A DNA stretch of 38,873 bases from Pseudomonadota bacterium (GTDB lineage: Bacteria; Pseudomonadota; Alphaproteobacteria; Reyranellales; Reyranellaceae). Both the position numbers and the translations under genes were made by a program. Position 1 is the stretch's first letter; every line of letters begins with the position of its first letter. Of this stretch, positions 16,731 through 24,211 are shown one piece after another. The stretch is taken from contig JAEZHS010000554.1 in NCBI GenBank assembly GCA_023436825.1, positions 1-38,873 on the forward strand. Direction: 5' to 3'. The notes under the pieces are model-generated. The model did no database searches and was not told the origin of the DNA. It was given only the letters and a program-made list of their open reading frames with translations.

Positions 16731-17429
16731 ATGTCTGTAAACAATCGCGGCAAGAAGATTTTGCTGGTCGACGACGACCAGGGCCTGCGCACCGTGCTCG
16801 CCGAGCAGCTCGACCTCTATGACGGCTTCACCACCATCCAGGTCGGCACCGCGGCCGAGGGCATGGAGAAGGCCAAGCTCGCCCATTATGACGCTATCCT
16901 GCTCGATATCGGCCTGCCCGATATGGACGGCCGCGAGCTCTGCAAGCTGATGCGCCGCCAGGGCGTGCGCGCGCCGGTGATCATGCTGACGGCGGCCGAT
17001 TCCGATGCTGACACGATCCTGGGCCTGGAATCGGGCGCCAACGACTACGTCACCAAACCCTTCCGCATCAACGTCCTGCTGGCGCGGCTGCGGGCCCATC
17101 TGCGCCAGCATGAGCGCAGCGAGGATGCGGTGATGACCATCGGTCCCTACGAGTTCCATCCCGCCGCCAAGATGCTGATGGAGAAGGCCGGCAAGAAGAA
17201 GATCCGGCTGACCGACAAGGAAGCCTCGATCCTGAAATACCTGTTCCGTGCCGGCGACCGGCCCGTGGCGCGCGACGTCCTGCTGAACGAGGTCTGGGGT
17301 TACAATGCCGGGGTCACCACGCATACCCTGGAAACCCACATCTATCGCCTGCGCCAGAAGATCGAGCGCGATCCGGCGAGTGCCGCCATCCTGATCACCG
17401 ACCGCGGCGGATACAGGCTGCAGCCCTGA
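16731..17429 (+). CDS. OmpR/PhoB-family response regulator (orphan)
   Basis: A 232-residue two-domain regulator. The receiver has the acidic pocket VDDD (13-16), phospho-acceptor D59 (LLDIGLPDMDG), T87 (MLTAAD) and K109 (VTKPF), so all key residues are present. The C-terminal winged helix includes IRLTDKEASILKYL and THTLETHIYRLRQKIE, the OmpR-type recognition helix region. The ATG at MSVNN is chosen because it follows a GCAGG-type ribosome site and because the upstream frame extension is not family-like. No histidine kinase is encoded nearby, so its partner is unknown. It precedes the first diiron gene by 77 nt on the same strand. Confidence 0.9.
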   Translation: MSVNNRGKKILLVDDDQGLRTVLAEQLDLYDGFTTIQVGTAAEGMEKAKLAHYDAILLDIGLPDMDGRELCKLMRRQGVRAPVIMLTAADSDADTILGLESGANDYVTKPFRINVLLARLRAHLRQHERSEDAVMTIGPYEFHPAAKMLMEKAGKKKIRLTDKEASILKYLFRAGDRPVARDVLLNEVWGYNAGVTTHTLETHIYRLRQKIERDPASAAILITDRGGYRLQP

Positions 17430-17456
17430 GGGGGGCGCTTGCCAATTGGTGACCGA

Positions 17457-17471
17457 AGCGTCATCTTTTCC
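17457..17471 (+). promoter_or_regulatory. Conserved upstream motif of diiron gene 1
   Basis: AGCGTCATCTTTTCC here matches AGCGTCATCTTTGCC upstream of the paralogous gene (21151-21165) at 14 of 15 positions. It is 35 nt before the ATG here and 48 nt before it there. The surrounding non-coding sequence looks unrelated, so the block may be a shared binding site or promoter part. Confidence 0.4.
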
Positions 17472-17506
17472 AAAACCCGACGATAATGCGCCCGGGAGGG
17501 CCCCTC

Positions 17507-18574
17507 ATGAGCACGCAGCGCATCTACGCCCTGCCCGTCGAGACCACCGAGTGGAAGTTCGACGGCGCCACCGAGATCCAGTTCAACTGGGAATACGATG
17601 ACGGCTCGGATGCGCTGCTGGAGCTTTACGACAAGGGCAAGAAGCAGCAGTGGGACGCCAGCAGCCGGCTCGACTGGTCGCTCGAGCTCGATCCCGAGAA
17701 TCCGATGGCGCTCAAGGACGAGGCGCTGACGATCTACGACACCGACTACTGGCGCAAGATGAACGACAAGGAGAAAGGTTGGCTGCGCCGGAACCTGCAG
17801 GCCAACCAGATTTCCCAGTTCATGCACGGCGAGCAGGGTGCCCTGATCGCCACCGCCAAGATCGTCGGCACCGTCCCCGACATGAACGCCAAGTTCTATG
17901 CTGCCACGCAGGTGATGGACGAGGCGCGCCACGTCGAGGCCTACAAGCGCCTGCTGCACGAGAAGTTCGATCTCGCCTATCCGATCAATCCCGCGCTCAA
18001 GTCGCTGCTCGAGCAGACGCTGAGCGATCGGCGCTGGGACATGACCTATCTCGGCATGCAGGTGCTGATCGAAGGCCTGGCCTTGGCGGCCTTCCAATCG
18101 ATCCGCGACAAGGCCGGCAACACGCTGGCGGGTGCGGTGAATGCCTACGTCATGCAGGACGAGGCGCGGCACGTCTCGTTCGGCCGCTTGGCGCTGCGCG
18201 AATACTATCCGCATCTGTCGGATGCAGAGCGCGACGAGCGCGAGCAGTTCGTGGTCGAGGCGCTCTACTTCATGCGCGATCGCTTCAACCAGTCGGAAGT
18301 CTGGGAGCGACTCGGGCTGCCCGCCAATGTGCTGAACGAGCTGCACTACAATTCCAAGCAGATGCACTCGTTTCGTGGCCGGCTGTTCAGCCGCGTCGTG
18401 CCCACGGTCAAGGATATCGGCCTGTGGGGCCCACGGGTGCAGAAGGCCTTCGCCGAGATGGGCGTGATGGACTACGCCAACATCGACGTCACCGAGCAGC
18501 TCGCCAACGACGGCAAGGTCGCCGACGAGTTCGACAAGAAGATGTTCGTCGAGAAGGCGATCGCGGCGGAGTGA
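17507..18574 (+). CDS. Ferritin-fold diiron oxygenase-like protein, paralog 1
   Basis: A 355-residue helical protein with a full carboxylate-bridged diiron ligand set: E109 (HGEQGAL), E139 and H142 (DEARH), E189 (IEGLALAAF), E219 and H222 (QDEARH). The E...EXXH...E...EXXH order is that of ribonucleotide reductase R2 and bacterial multicomponent monooxygenases. No radical-bearing R2 context or hydroxylase beta subunit is present. The ATG follows a strong GGGAGG ribosome site. A colinear, ungapped paralog lies at 21214-22281, with a flavin/2Fe-2S reductase between them, so substrate oxygenation is inferred. A repeat hairpin lies 11 nt after the stop. The substrate is unknown. Confidence 0.82.
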   Translation: MSTQRIYALPVETTEWKFDGATEIQFNWEYDDGSDALLELYDKGKKQQWDASSRLDWSLELDPENPMALKDEALTIYDTDYWRKMNDKEKGWLRRNLQANQISQFMHGEQGALIATAKIVGTVPDMNAKFYAATQVMDEARHVEAYKRLLHEKFDLAYPINPALKSLLEQTLSDRRWDMTYLGMQVLIEGLALAAFQSIRDKAGNTLAGAVNAYVMQDEARHVSFGRLALREYYPHLSDAERDEREQFVVEALYFMRDRFNQSEVWERLGLPANVLNELHYNSKQMHSFRGRLFSRVVPTVKDIGLWGPRVQKAFAEMGVMDYANIDVTEQLANDGKVADEFDKKMFVEKAIAAE

Positions 18575-18585
18575 CGCCCGTGGCC

Positions 18586-18648
18586 GTCATCCCGAGCATT
18601 TGCGAGGGATCTGCCACAGAAAGGTCCCTCGCTGTCGCTCGGGATGAC
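18586..18648. repeat. Nested inverted repeat after diiron gene 1
   Basis: Perfect 12-bp arms GTCATCCCGAGC (18586-18597) and GCTCGGGATGAC (18637-18648) enclose perfect 8-bp arms GCGAGGGA (18602-18609) and TCCCTCGC (18625-18632). The GAGGGAyCT...AGGTCCCTC core recurs at 28002-28119 and 30441-30542. This is a REP-like intergenic repeat and may act as a terminator. Confidence 0.7.
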
Positions 18649-18711
18649 AGAAGCGTGATCCTTTGAATCGATCGCAATGAGTTAGCGTGCGCCCCTTCGA
18701 AGGAGGACGCC

Positions 18712-19314
18712 ATGCTGCGACGCTCGCTTCTCGTCTTCACAACGGCTGCGATGTGCTCGACGCCGCTCCTCGCGCAGGAAACGCGGCGCGTGCGCGGCAC
18801 GATCGAAAAGATCGACGGCTCGACGCTCGTCGTGAAGACGCGCGATGGCGAGGATCTCAAGATCGCGCTCGCCGACAAGCCGATGTTCACGGCGATCATT
18901 CCGGCCACGCTCGCCGACCTCAAGCCCGGCACCTTTGTCGGCTCGGCTGCTTTGCCTGGGCCGGACGGCACCCTGCGTGCCATGGAAGTGCACATCTTCC
19001 CCGAGGCGATGCGCGGCACCGGCGAGGGCCATCGCCCATGGGATGGCGGTGCAAACGCGACCATGACCAACGCCAATGTCGAGACGGCGGTGACCGGCGT
19101 CGACGGCCAAGTCCTGACGCTGAAGTACAAGGACGGCGAGAAGAAGCTTCTGGTCACGCCGCAGACCGCCATCGTGACCTACGCGCCGGGCGATCGCGCC
19201 GAGGTCAAGGCCGGCACCAAGATCTTCATCGCCGCCGCGCAGAAGCAGCCTGACGGTTCGCTGCAGGCCACGCGCATTTCCTACGGCCGCAACGGCCTCA
19301 CGCCGCCGATGTAA
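18712..19314 (+). CDS. Secreted beta-rich protein, DUF5666-like
   Basis: A 200-residue exported protein with signal peptide MLRRSLLVFTTAAMCSTPLLAQ. The mature chain contains two similar beta units: VRGTIEKIDGSTLVVKTRDGEDLKI and VTGVDGQVLTLKYKDGEKKLLV, each followed by a loop and a segment with KPGT or KAGTKIF and a DGSLxA turn. This pattern resembles small periplasmic OB-like domains of the DUF5666 type, whose function is unknown. A GAAGGAGG ribosome site precedes the ATG. It stands alone between a repeat and a convergent dyad, and no functional link to the diiron genes is evident beyond proximity. Confidence 0.72.
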   Translation: MLRRSLLVFTTAAMCSTPLLAQETRRVRGTIEKIDGSTLVVKTRDGEDLKIALADKPMFTAIIPATLADLKPGTFVGSAALPGPDGTLRAMEVHIFPEAMRGTGEGHRPWDGGANATMTNANVETAVTGVDGQVLTLKYKDGEKKLLVTPQTAIVTYAPGDRAEVKAGTKIFIAAAQKQPDGSLQATRISYGRNGLTPPM

Positions 19315-19340
19315 GGACCTTCGCTGGTGGCGCATCATGG

Positions 19341-19410
19341 TCTTCCGGACCGCGAGCGTCCTCGCTCGTTCATCCTCATGAGCGCGCCGGGAGGCGCGCG
19401 GTCCGGAAGA
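19341..19410. terminator. Convergent-gene dyad, possible bidirectional terminator
   Basis: Perfect 14-bp arms TCTTCCGGACCGCG (19341-19354) and CGCGGTCCGGAAGA (19397-19410) enclose a 7-bp hairpin GCGCGCC/GGCGCGC (19382-19399) that overlaps the right arm and a small GCGAG/CTCGC hairpin. It lies between two genes that end towards each other. There is no U-tract, so intrinsic termination is uncertain. Confidence 0.5.
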
Positions 19411-19429
19411 GCATGAGAAGCCCAGCGAA

Positions 19430-20041
19430 TCAAAGCAGGACGACGATCACCAGCAGGACGGCCGGCGCGATCAGCGGCCAGGCTACCAAGTGCAGCAACA
19501 GGCCGCCCGCGACCGCGCCTACCAGATAGCCGACCCAGGTCAGCATCAGCAGACGTGGGGTGGTGACAGCGGGCAACGGCGCCACCTCGGCGGGCCACAG
19601 CCGGTCGAGGGCTGCGTCGGCGGTGCGGGCGAGCGTGCTGGTCACCACCACGGTGCTCACCGAAACGCCGCCGAACTGCGTGATGGCCGAGGCCTGGAGT
19701 CCCATGGCGAAGGCCAGGACCAGCACGGCGCTCTCGGCAGCGAGCGGCAGGAACCCCATGGCGCCGATGATCGCCGCTTCCAGCAGAATCGGGATGGCGG
19801 GCCTGGCCCACAGCCGCAGCAGCAGGCGCGCCAGCATGGCGCCGATGAAGAAGGCGACCAGCGGCGCGAGATGCCGGCCGGCGTCGGGATAGCGGCTCTC
19901 GGCAAGGGCGATGCCCGCCAGCACCGTGTTGCCGGTCATGTTGGCCGCGAACACGCCGCCCATGGTGATGTAGCCCACCGAGTCGGCGATGCCGGCGATG
20001 ATGGTGAGCAGCGTCGCCTGGATCTGCGGTCGGACGACCAC
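19430..20041 (-). CDS. DUF1275 (YoaK-like) membrane protein
   Basis: A 203-residue polytopic membrane protein, about six hydrophobic segments. The signature GIADSVGYITMGGVFAANMTGNTVL near the N-terminus is that of the DUF1275/YoaK family, and MGLQASAITQFGGVSVSTVVVTSTL in the second half is also typical. The function of the family is not established. GTG is chosen as start because it shares a base with the TAG stop of the upstream reductase gene, implying translational coupling; earlier in-frame codons would lie inside that gene. The gene ends towards the DUF5666-like gene across a dyad. Confidence 0.82.
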   Translation of the reverse strand: MVVRPQIQATLLTIIAGIADSVGYITMGGVFAANMTGNTVLAGIALAESRYPDAGRHLAPLVAFFIGAMLARLLLRLWARPAIPILLEAAIIGAMGFLPLAAESAVLVLAFAMGLQASAITQFGGVSVSTVVVTSTLARTADAALDRLWPAEVAPLPAVTTPRLLMLTWVGYLVGAVAGGLLLHLVAWPLIAPAVLLVIVVLL

Positions 20042-21063
20042 TACACCACGTCGTAGGTGATCTCGACCTCGGCGCCGAAACAATGGCCCTGGCAGGTCAG
20101 GATCCAGTCATTGGCGAGATCGTCGGGCGTGTAGATGTCGTTCTTGGCGAGAAGCACCTTGCCCTTGATGCGCTTGGCCGCGCACGAGGCGCAGAAGCCT
20201 TCCTCGCACGACGACAAGGGATTGAGCCCGGCATCGCGCGCCGCCTCGAGGATGGTCTTGCCCTTCTGGTAGGGCACCTTGTGGGTCTCGCCCTCGAAAT
20301 GGATGGTGATGTGATCGGGGATGACGTCGCCTTCCTCGCTGGGCTCGATCGGGATGGCGTCGTTGCCCGAGGCCTCGAAGCGCTCGATACGGACGCGGTC
20401 GTGGCTCATGCCGTGCTCGAACAGCGTCTCCTCGACCAGCGACATGAACGGGCCCGGTCCGCACAGATAGGCGTCGCCGGCCTCGAAACCCTTCATCGCG
20501 GCCACGATCTCCTCGGGCTTGGTGATGCCCTGCGTGGCGTCGAGATGATGGATGATCTCCAGCCGCTCGGGATGGGCCTTCACGAGAGCTTCGAACTCGG
20601 CGTCGAAGATCACCGATTGCTTGTCGCGGTTGGCGTAGAACAGGCGGATCTGCCGCTTGCCGGTTTTGAGCGCGGACTTGATCAGCGACATCATGGGCGT
20701 GATGCCGCTGCCGCCGCCGAACAGCAGCAAGGTCGCGGTGCTGTCGTTCAGCACGAAGCGGCCGGCCGGCGGCAACACTTCCAAGGTGCCGCCTTCCTTC
20801 AGCGCGTCGTGGAACCAGTTCGAGCCCTTGCCGCCCGTGACGCGCTTCACGGTGACCTTGGGCAGGCCGTCGGCCTCGGGCGCGCTCGACAGCGAATAGC
20901 AGCGATTGAAGGCGCCGTCGGGATGACCCACCTTGAAGGTCAGGAACTGGCCGGCGCGATACCGGTACTTGTCGGCAAGGTCGGCAGGGATTTCGAGGAC
21001 GAAGGAGCGCGCATCGGGCGTCTCTTGGATGATCTTGGCGATGCGCAGCTTGTTGTAGGACAT
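20041..21063 (-). CDS. PaaE-like FAD/NAD(P)H reductase with C-terminal 2Fe-2S ferredoxin domain
   Basis: A 340-residue electron-transfer protein of three domains. The FAD domain contains RCYSLS (54-59), the NAD(P)H domain GGGSGITPMM (116-125) and YLCGPGPFM (199-207), and the C-terminal plant-type ferredoxin has C286, C291, C294 and C324 (C-X4-C-X2-C...C). This order is that of reductases feeding diiron and Rieske oxygenases, such as PaaE. It diverges from diiron gene 2 across 150 bp and lies between the two diiron genes, which makes it their probable electron donor; that pairing is inference. Its stop overlaps the DUF1275 start. Confidence 0.9.
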   Translation of the reverse strand: MSYNKLRIAKIIQETPDARSFVLEIPADLADKYRYRAGQFLTFKVGHPDGAFNRCYSLSSAPEADGLPKVTVKRVTGGKGSNWFHDALKEGGTLEVLPPAGRFVLNDSTATLLLFGGGSGITPMMSLIKSALKTGKRQIRLFYANRDKQSVIFDAEFEALVKAHPERLEIIHHLDATQGITKPEEIVAAMKGFEAGDAYLCGPGPFMSLVEETLFEHGMSHDRVRIERFEASGNDAIPIEPSEEGDVIPDHITIHFEGETHKVPYQKGKTILEAARDAGLNPLSSCEEGFCASCAAKRIKGKVLLAKNDIYTPDDLANDWILTCQGHCFGAEVEITYDVV

Positions 21064-21146
21064 TCGGTAAACCAGTGTTCAGTGATCATGCAGTGTTCGG
21101 GCGGGACTCTCGTAACAGACTGTGCTAGGTTCCGCTCGAAAAATGA

Positions 21147-21172
21147 ACGGAGCGTCATCTTTGCCGCTCCGT
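21147..21172 (+). promoter_or_regulatory. Inverted repeat carrying the motif shared by both diiron genes
   Basis: Perfect 8-bp arms ACGGAGCG (21147-21154) and CGCTCCGT (21165-21172) flank a 10-nt centre. The 15-nt block 21151-21165 is the counterpart of 17457-17471. The site lies in the 150-bp gap between the divergent reductase and diiron gene 2, where it could influence both. Confidence 0.42.
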
Positions 21173-21213
21173 CTCGGGATGGGACCGCGTAAAGCGCCAG
21201 GAGGCAAGAGCCA

Positions 21214-22281
21214 ATGACGACGCAGAAGATTTATCAGCTCCCTGTCGAGGTCACGAACTGGAAGTTCGACGGCGCCACCGAGATCGCCTTCAACTGGGAA
21301 TACGAGGACGGCTCGGCCGACCTGCTGAACCTCTACGAGAAGGGCAAGCAGCAGCAGTGGGACACCTCGACCCGTATCGACTGGTCGCAGGAGCTGTTCG
21401 AGGAGAACCCGATGGGGATGGCCGACGAGACCATCCCGATCTACGGCACGCCCTTCTGGGACAAGATGACCGAGAAGGAGAAGAACTGGCTGCGCTTCAA
21501 CCTTCAGTGTCATTCGATCTGCCAGTTCATGCACGGCGAGCAAGGCGCGCTGATCGCGACGGCCAAGATCGTCAATACCGTGCCCGACATGAACGCCAAG
21601 TTCTACGCGGCGACGCAGGTGATGGACGAGGCCCGCCACGTCGAGAGCTACAAGCGGCTGATCCACGAGAAATTCAAGTCGGCCTACCCGATCACCGATT
21701 CGCTCAAGAACCTGCTCGAGCAGACGCTGAGCGACCGGCGCTGGGACATGACCTATCTCGGCATGCAGGTGCTGATCGAAGGCCTGGCGCTCGCCGCCTT
21801 CCAGCGCATCCGCGACAGCGCCAAGAACAACCTCGCCGCTTCGGTGAACGCCTACGTCATGCAGGACGAGGCCCGCCACGTCACCTTCGGCCGCATGGCG
21901 TTGCGCGAGTACTATCCGCAACTCACCGACGCCGAGCGCGCCCAGCGCGAGGAGTTCACGGTCGAGGCGCTCTACTTCATGCGCGACCGTTTCAACCAGG
22001 CCGAGGTCTGGATGCGTTCGGGCCTGCCGGTGAAGGAGATGCTGGAGCACGCCTATCATTCGGGCGCGATGCAGCAGTTCCGCAGCCGCCTGTTCACCCG
22101 CATCGTACCCATCCTGAAGGAGATCGGCCTGTTCGGGCCCAAGGTGCAGAAGGCGCTGGGCGACATGGGCGTCATGGGCTATGCCGAGATCGACGTCGAG
22201 AAGCTGATCGCCAACGACCTCAAGGTCGCCGACGACTTCGACGCCAAGAAGTTCGTCAAGGAAGCGATCGCAGCGGAGTAG
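21214..22281 (+). CDS. Ferritin-fold diiron oxygenase-like protein, paralog 2
   Basis: A 355-residue protein colinear with 17507-18574 without gaps. The diiron ligands fall at identical positions: E109, E139, H142, E189, E219 and H222. Residues 105-150, around the first two ligand helices, differ from the paralog at only three positions; variation is concentrated near residues 60-100 and in the C-terminal third (about 280-320). The ATG follows a CAGGAGG ribosome site. Two intact copies around one reductase suggest either different substrates or a hetero-oligomer. Substrate unknown; a non-oxygenase ferritin-like role is possible. Confidence 0.82.
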   Translation: MTTQKIYQLPVEVTNWKFDGATEIAFNWEYEDGSADLLNLYEKGKQQQWDTSTRIDWSQELFEENPMGMADETIPIYGTPFWDKMTEKEKNWLRFNLQCHSICQFMHGEQGALIATAKIVNTVPDMNAKFYAATQVMDEARHVESYKRLIHEKFKSAYPITDSLKNLLEQTLSDRRWDMTYLGMQVLIEGLALAAFQRIRDSAKNNLAASVNAYVMQDEARHVTFGRMALREYYPQLTDAERAQREEFTVEALYFMRDRFNQAEVWMRSGLPVKEMLEHAYHSGAMQQFRSRLFTRIVPILKEIGLFGPKVQKALGDMGVMGYAEIDVEKLIANDLKVADDFDAKKFVKEAIAAE

Positions 22282-22303
22282 CCAGGACGAGATGCCTCTT
22301 CTT

Positions 22304-22345
22304 CTCCCCCGTCATACGGGGGAGGGCAGGGAGGGGGAGAGCCGC
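22304..22345. repeat. REP-like G-rich hairpin repeat
   Basis: The arms CTCCCCCG (22304-22311) and CGGGGGAG (22317-22324) form a hairpin with a 5-nt loop, followed by a purine tail AGGGAGGGGGAGAG. A related hairpin with a similar tail closes the window at 38832. It follows diiron gene 2 and may assist transcription termination. Confidence 0.6.
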
Positions 22346-22435
22346 AGAGGCGCATTCAAAAATTTCAGATCAGAAAGCAACCGACGGTTGCTGTCGAGCC
22401 ACAATCGCGCCCCGAAGGACTGATGTCCTTGGCGC

Positions 22436-22696
22436 GTGCACGACTACGCCCGCCATCTCCGCAAGAACGCCACCGAAGCCGAACGTCGCCTGTGGCAGCA
22501 CCTGCGTCGACGTCAACTCAGCGGCTTCAAGTTCCGCCGCCAACGCCAGATCGGTCGTTACGTCTGTGATATCGTCTGTCTCGAGGCAGGTATCGTCGTC
22601 GAGCTGGATGGCAGCCAGCACGTGGCGCAATCAGATTACGATGATCAACGCGACGCGTTTCTGAAGGCCAACGGCTTCCGCGTGCTGAGGCCATGA
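22436..22696 (+). pseudogene. DUF559 / Vsr-like nuclease fragment, C-terminally short
   Basis: An 86-residue frame starting with GTG. It has the DUF559 core: NATEAERRLWQHLRRRQLSGFKFRRQRQIGRYVCDIVC followed by VVELDGSQH and YDDQRDAFLKANGFRVLR. These are the restriction-endonuclease-like/Vsr-fold positions, with the core acidic residues and histidine kept. The family normally continues past this point with a tryptophan-containing FWNNEV-type segment, but here the frame ends in RVLRP and a stop, so the C-terminal tail is missing. It ends 6 bp from the convergent TauD gene. It could still be expressed as a short protein; activity is doubtful. Confidence 0.68.
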
Positions 22697-22702
22697 GCCT
22701 TC

Positions 22703-23518
22703 TTAGTATGGCCTATCCCCCTTGATCGTCACGCGATGCCCATGCCGCACATGCGGGTGATAGTCGAACGTCGCCCGGTGCATGGCGCAGCGATTGTCCC
22801 AGAAGGCGACCGAATGCTTCTCCCAGCGGAAGCGGCACTGGAACTCCGGCGTCTCGCAGTGGCGCACCAGCATCTCCAGGAGCGCATCGCTCTCGTGGTT
22901 CTTGAGGCCCTCGATGCGCTTGGTGAAGCCGCGATTGACGAACAGGCATTTGCGGCCCGTCACCGGATGCGTGCGCACGATGGGATGGACGGCCTCGGGG
23001 AACTTCTTGTCGGAGCGCTCGTACTCGCCGCGCGAATAGACGTGGGCGCTGGTATGGAAGGCCGACAGGCCGTCGACCAGCCGCTTGATCGGCTCCGACA
23101 GGGTCTCGTAGGCGAGGTACATGTTGGCGAAGGCCGTATCGCCGCCGACCGCCGGCGACTGGTGCAGGTAGAGGATCGAGCCCATCGGCGGCTCGGGCTC
23201 GCACGACATGTCGGAATGCCAGACCTCACCGGTCGCCACCTTGGTCTTCTCGTCGGCATGCACGACCCGGATCTCCGGATGGCCTTCGACCTCGGCCCTG
23301 GCCGCCGGATGGACCAGAAGCTCGCCGAACAGCCGGCCGAATGTCTTGTGCTGCTCGACGCTCATCCGCTGGTCGCGGAAGAACAGCACCTGATGCGCCA
23401 TCAGCGCATCGTGCAACTCGCTCGCCTGCTGGTTGGAGAGCGAAGCGAGATCGACGCCGGACACTTCCGCGCCGATCGCCGGCGTCAGCTTGCGGATCGC
23501 GATGGTTTCGTAGGGCAT
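22703..23518 (-). CDS. TauD/TfdA-family Fe(II)/2-oxoglutarate dioxygenase 1
   Basis: A 271-residue enzyme. The iron-binding facial triad is H101 and D103 (VWHSDMS) plus distal H247 (CAMHRATFDY). R258 and R262 lie 11 and 15 residues after it, as in TauD, and would bind 2-oxoglutarate. VGGDTAFANMYLAYE and VAFWDNR are also family signatures. Members hydroxylate sulfonates, sulfates, aryloxyacids or carnitine-like compounds; the substrate here is unknown. No sulfonate transporter is adjacent. It is followed on the same strand by none of its own pathway genes. Confidence 0.9.
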   Translation of the reverse strand: MPYETIAIRKLTPAIGAEVSGVDLASLSNQQASELHDALMAHQVLFFRDQRMSVEQHKTFGRLFGELLVHPAARAEVEGHPEIRVVHADEKTKVATGEVWHSDMSCEPEPPMGSILYLHQSPAVGGDTAFANMYLAYETLSEPIKRLVDGLSAFHTSAHVYSRGEYERSDKKFPEAVHPIVRTHPVTGRKCLFVNRGFTKRIEGLKNHESDALLEMLVRHCETPEFQCRFRWEKHSVAFWDNRCAMHRATFDYHPHVRHGHRVTIKGDRPY

Positions 23519-23543
23519 GGCGCGATGATCCGCCTGCCGAGCG

Positions 23544-24200
23544 TCATTTGCAATTCTCGATGCGCGGCGGCGCGCCGATCACCGCGGCCACCTTGGTGAT
23601 GTCGAGGCAGCGCGATCCGATCCAGGCCTTGCCCTGCACGAAGATCGCGAACCGGGCGAAGGTATTGGCCTGGTCCGCCGGAGTCGGCCGCGCCTGGGCG
23701 AGCAGCCAGTAGAGCGCATAGAGGTTGCTGGTGGCGAAATCCGCCGCCGCCACGTCGAGGTCCTTGTTCCACATCGCGGCGTTCTTGGCCGCAGCCCCTG
23801 TCGGATCGGGCAGGGCCGCCAGCCAGGCATGGGCATTCGTGGCCAGGCCATAGGGCCCGCCGTTCTGCGCCTTGAGGTTCTTTACCTGCTCGGCCATAGC
23901 GATGTAGCCCTTGCCCTCGATGGTGTTGCCGGCGCAGCCCTGCCGGCACAGCGCCACGAAGGTCATGTATTCGGCCAGGATGATCTCGATATTGCCGTTG
24001 TTGTGCTTGCGCCAGGCCCGCGCCATGTGCCAGCCCTGCGTCAGCTCCGCCCCGGTCCATGGCTTGGCGGCAAGCGGCGTGTCGCGCTCAAGGTCGGCGA
24101 TGACGGCCTGCGCCGCCGACTGCCATTCGGGTGGAATCTGGGCGTGCACCCGGCCGGTCACCGCGAAGGTGATCAGCACGAACATGAGCAGGAATTTCAC
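23544..24200 (-). CDS. Secreted protein of unknown function
   Basis: A 218-residue exported protein. The signal peptide MKFLLMFVLITFAVTGRVHAQ is clear. The mature chain is mostly helical and polar, with tryptophan-rich helices (WTGAELTQGWHMARAWRKHNN), a cysteine pair in ALCRQGCAGN and two further cysteines near the C-terminus (SRCLDI and IENCK), which could form disulfides in the periplasm. I do not recognise the family. It lies 25 nt upstream of the TauD gene and 11 nt after the 232-residue gene, all on the minus strand, so co-transcription is possible but not demonstrated. Confidence 0.75.
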   Translation of the reverse strand: MKFLLMFVLITFAVTGRVHAQIPPEWQSAAQAVIADLERDTPLAAKPWTGAELTQGWHMARAWRKHNNGNIEIILAEYMTFVALCRQGCAGNTIEGKGYIAMAEQVKNLKAQNGGPYGLATNAHAWLAALPDPTGAAAKNAAMWNKDLDVAAADFATSNLYALYWLLAQARPTPADQANTFARFAIFVQGKAWIGSRCLDITKVAAVIGAPPRIENCK

Positions 24201-24211
24201 AACACCCTCCC

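Noticed and set aside
17507..22281. Ribonucleotide reductase R2 assignment for the diiron pair
   Set aside because: Ligand order fits, but no large subunit gene or R2-specific C-terminal tail is visible, and the first ligand is glutamate rather than aspartate.
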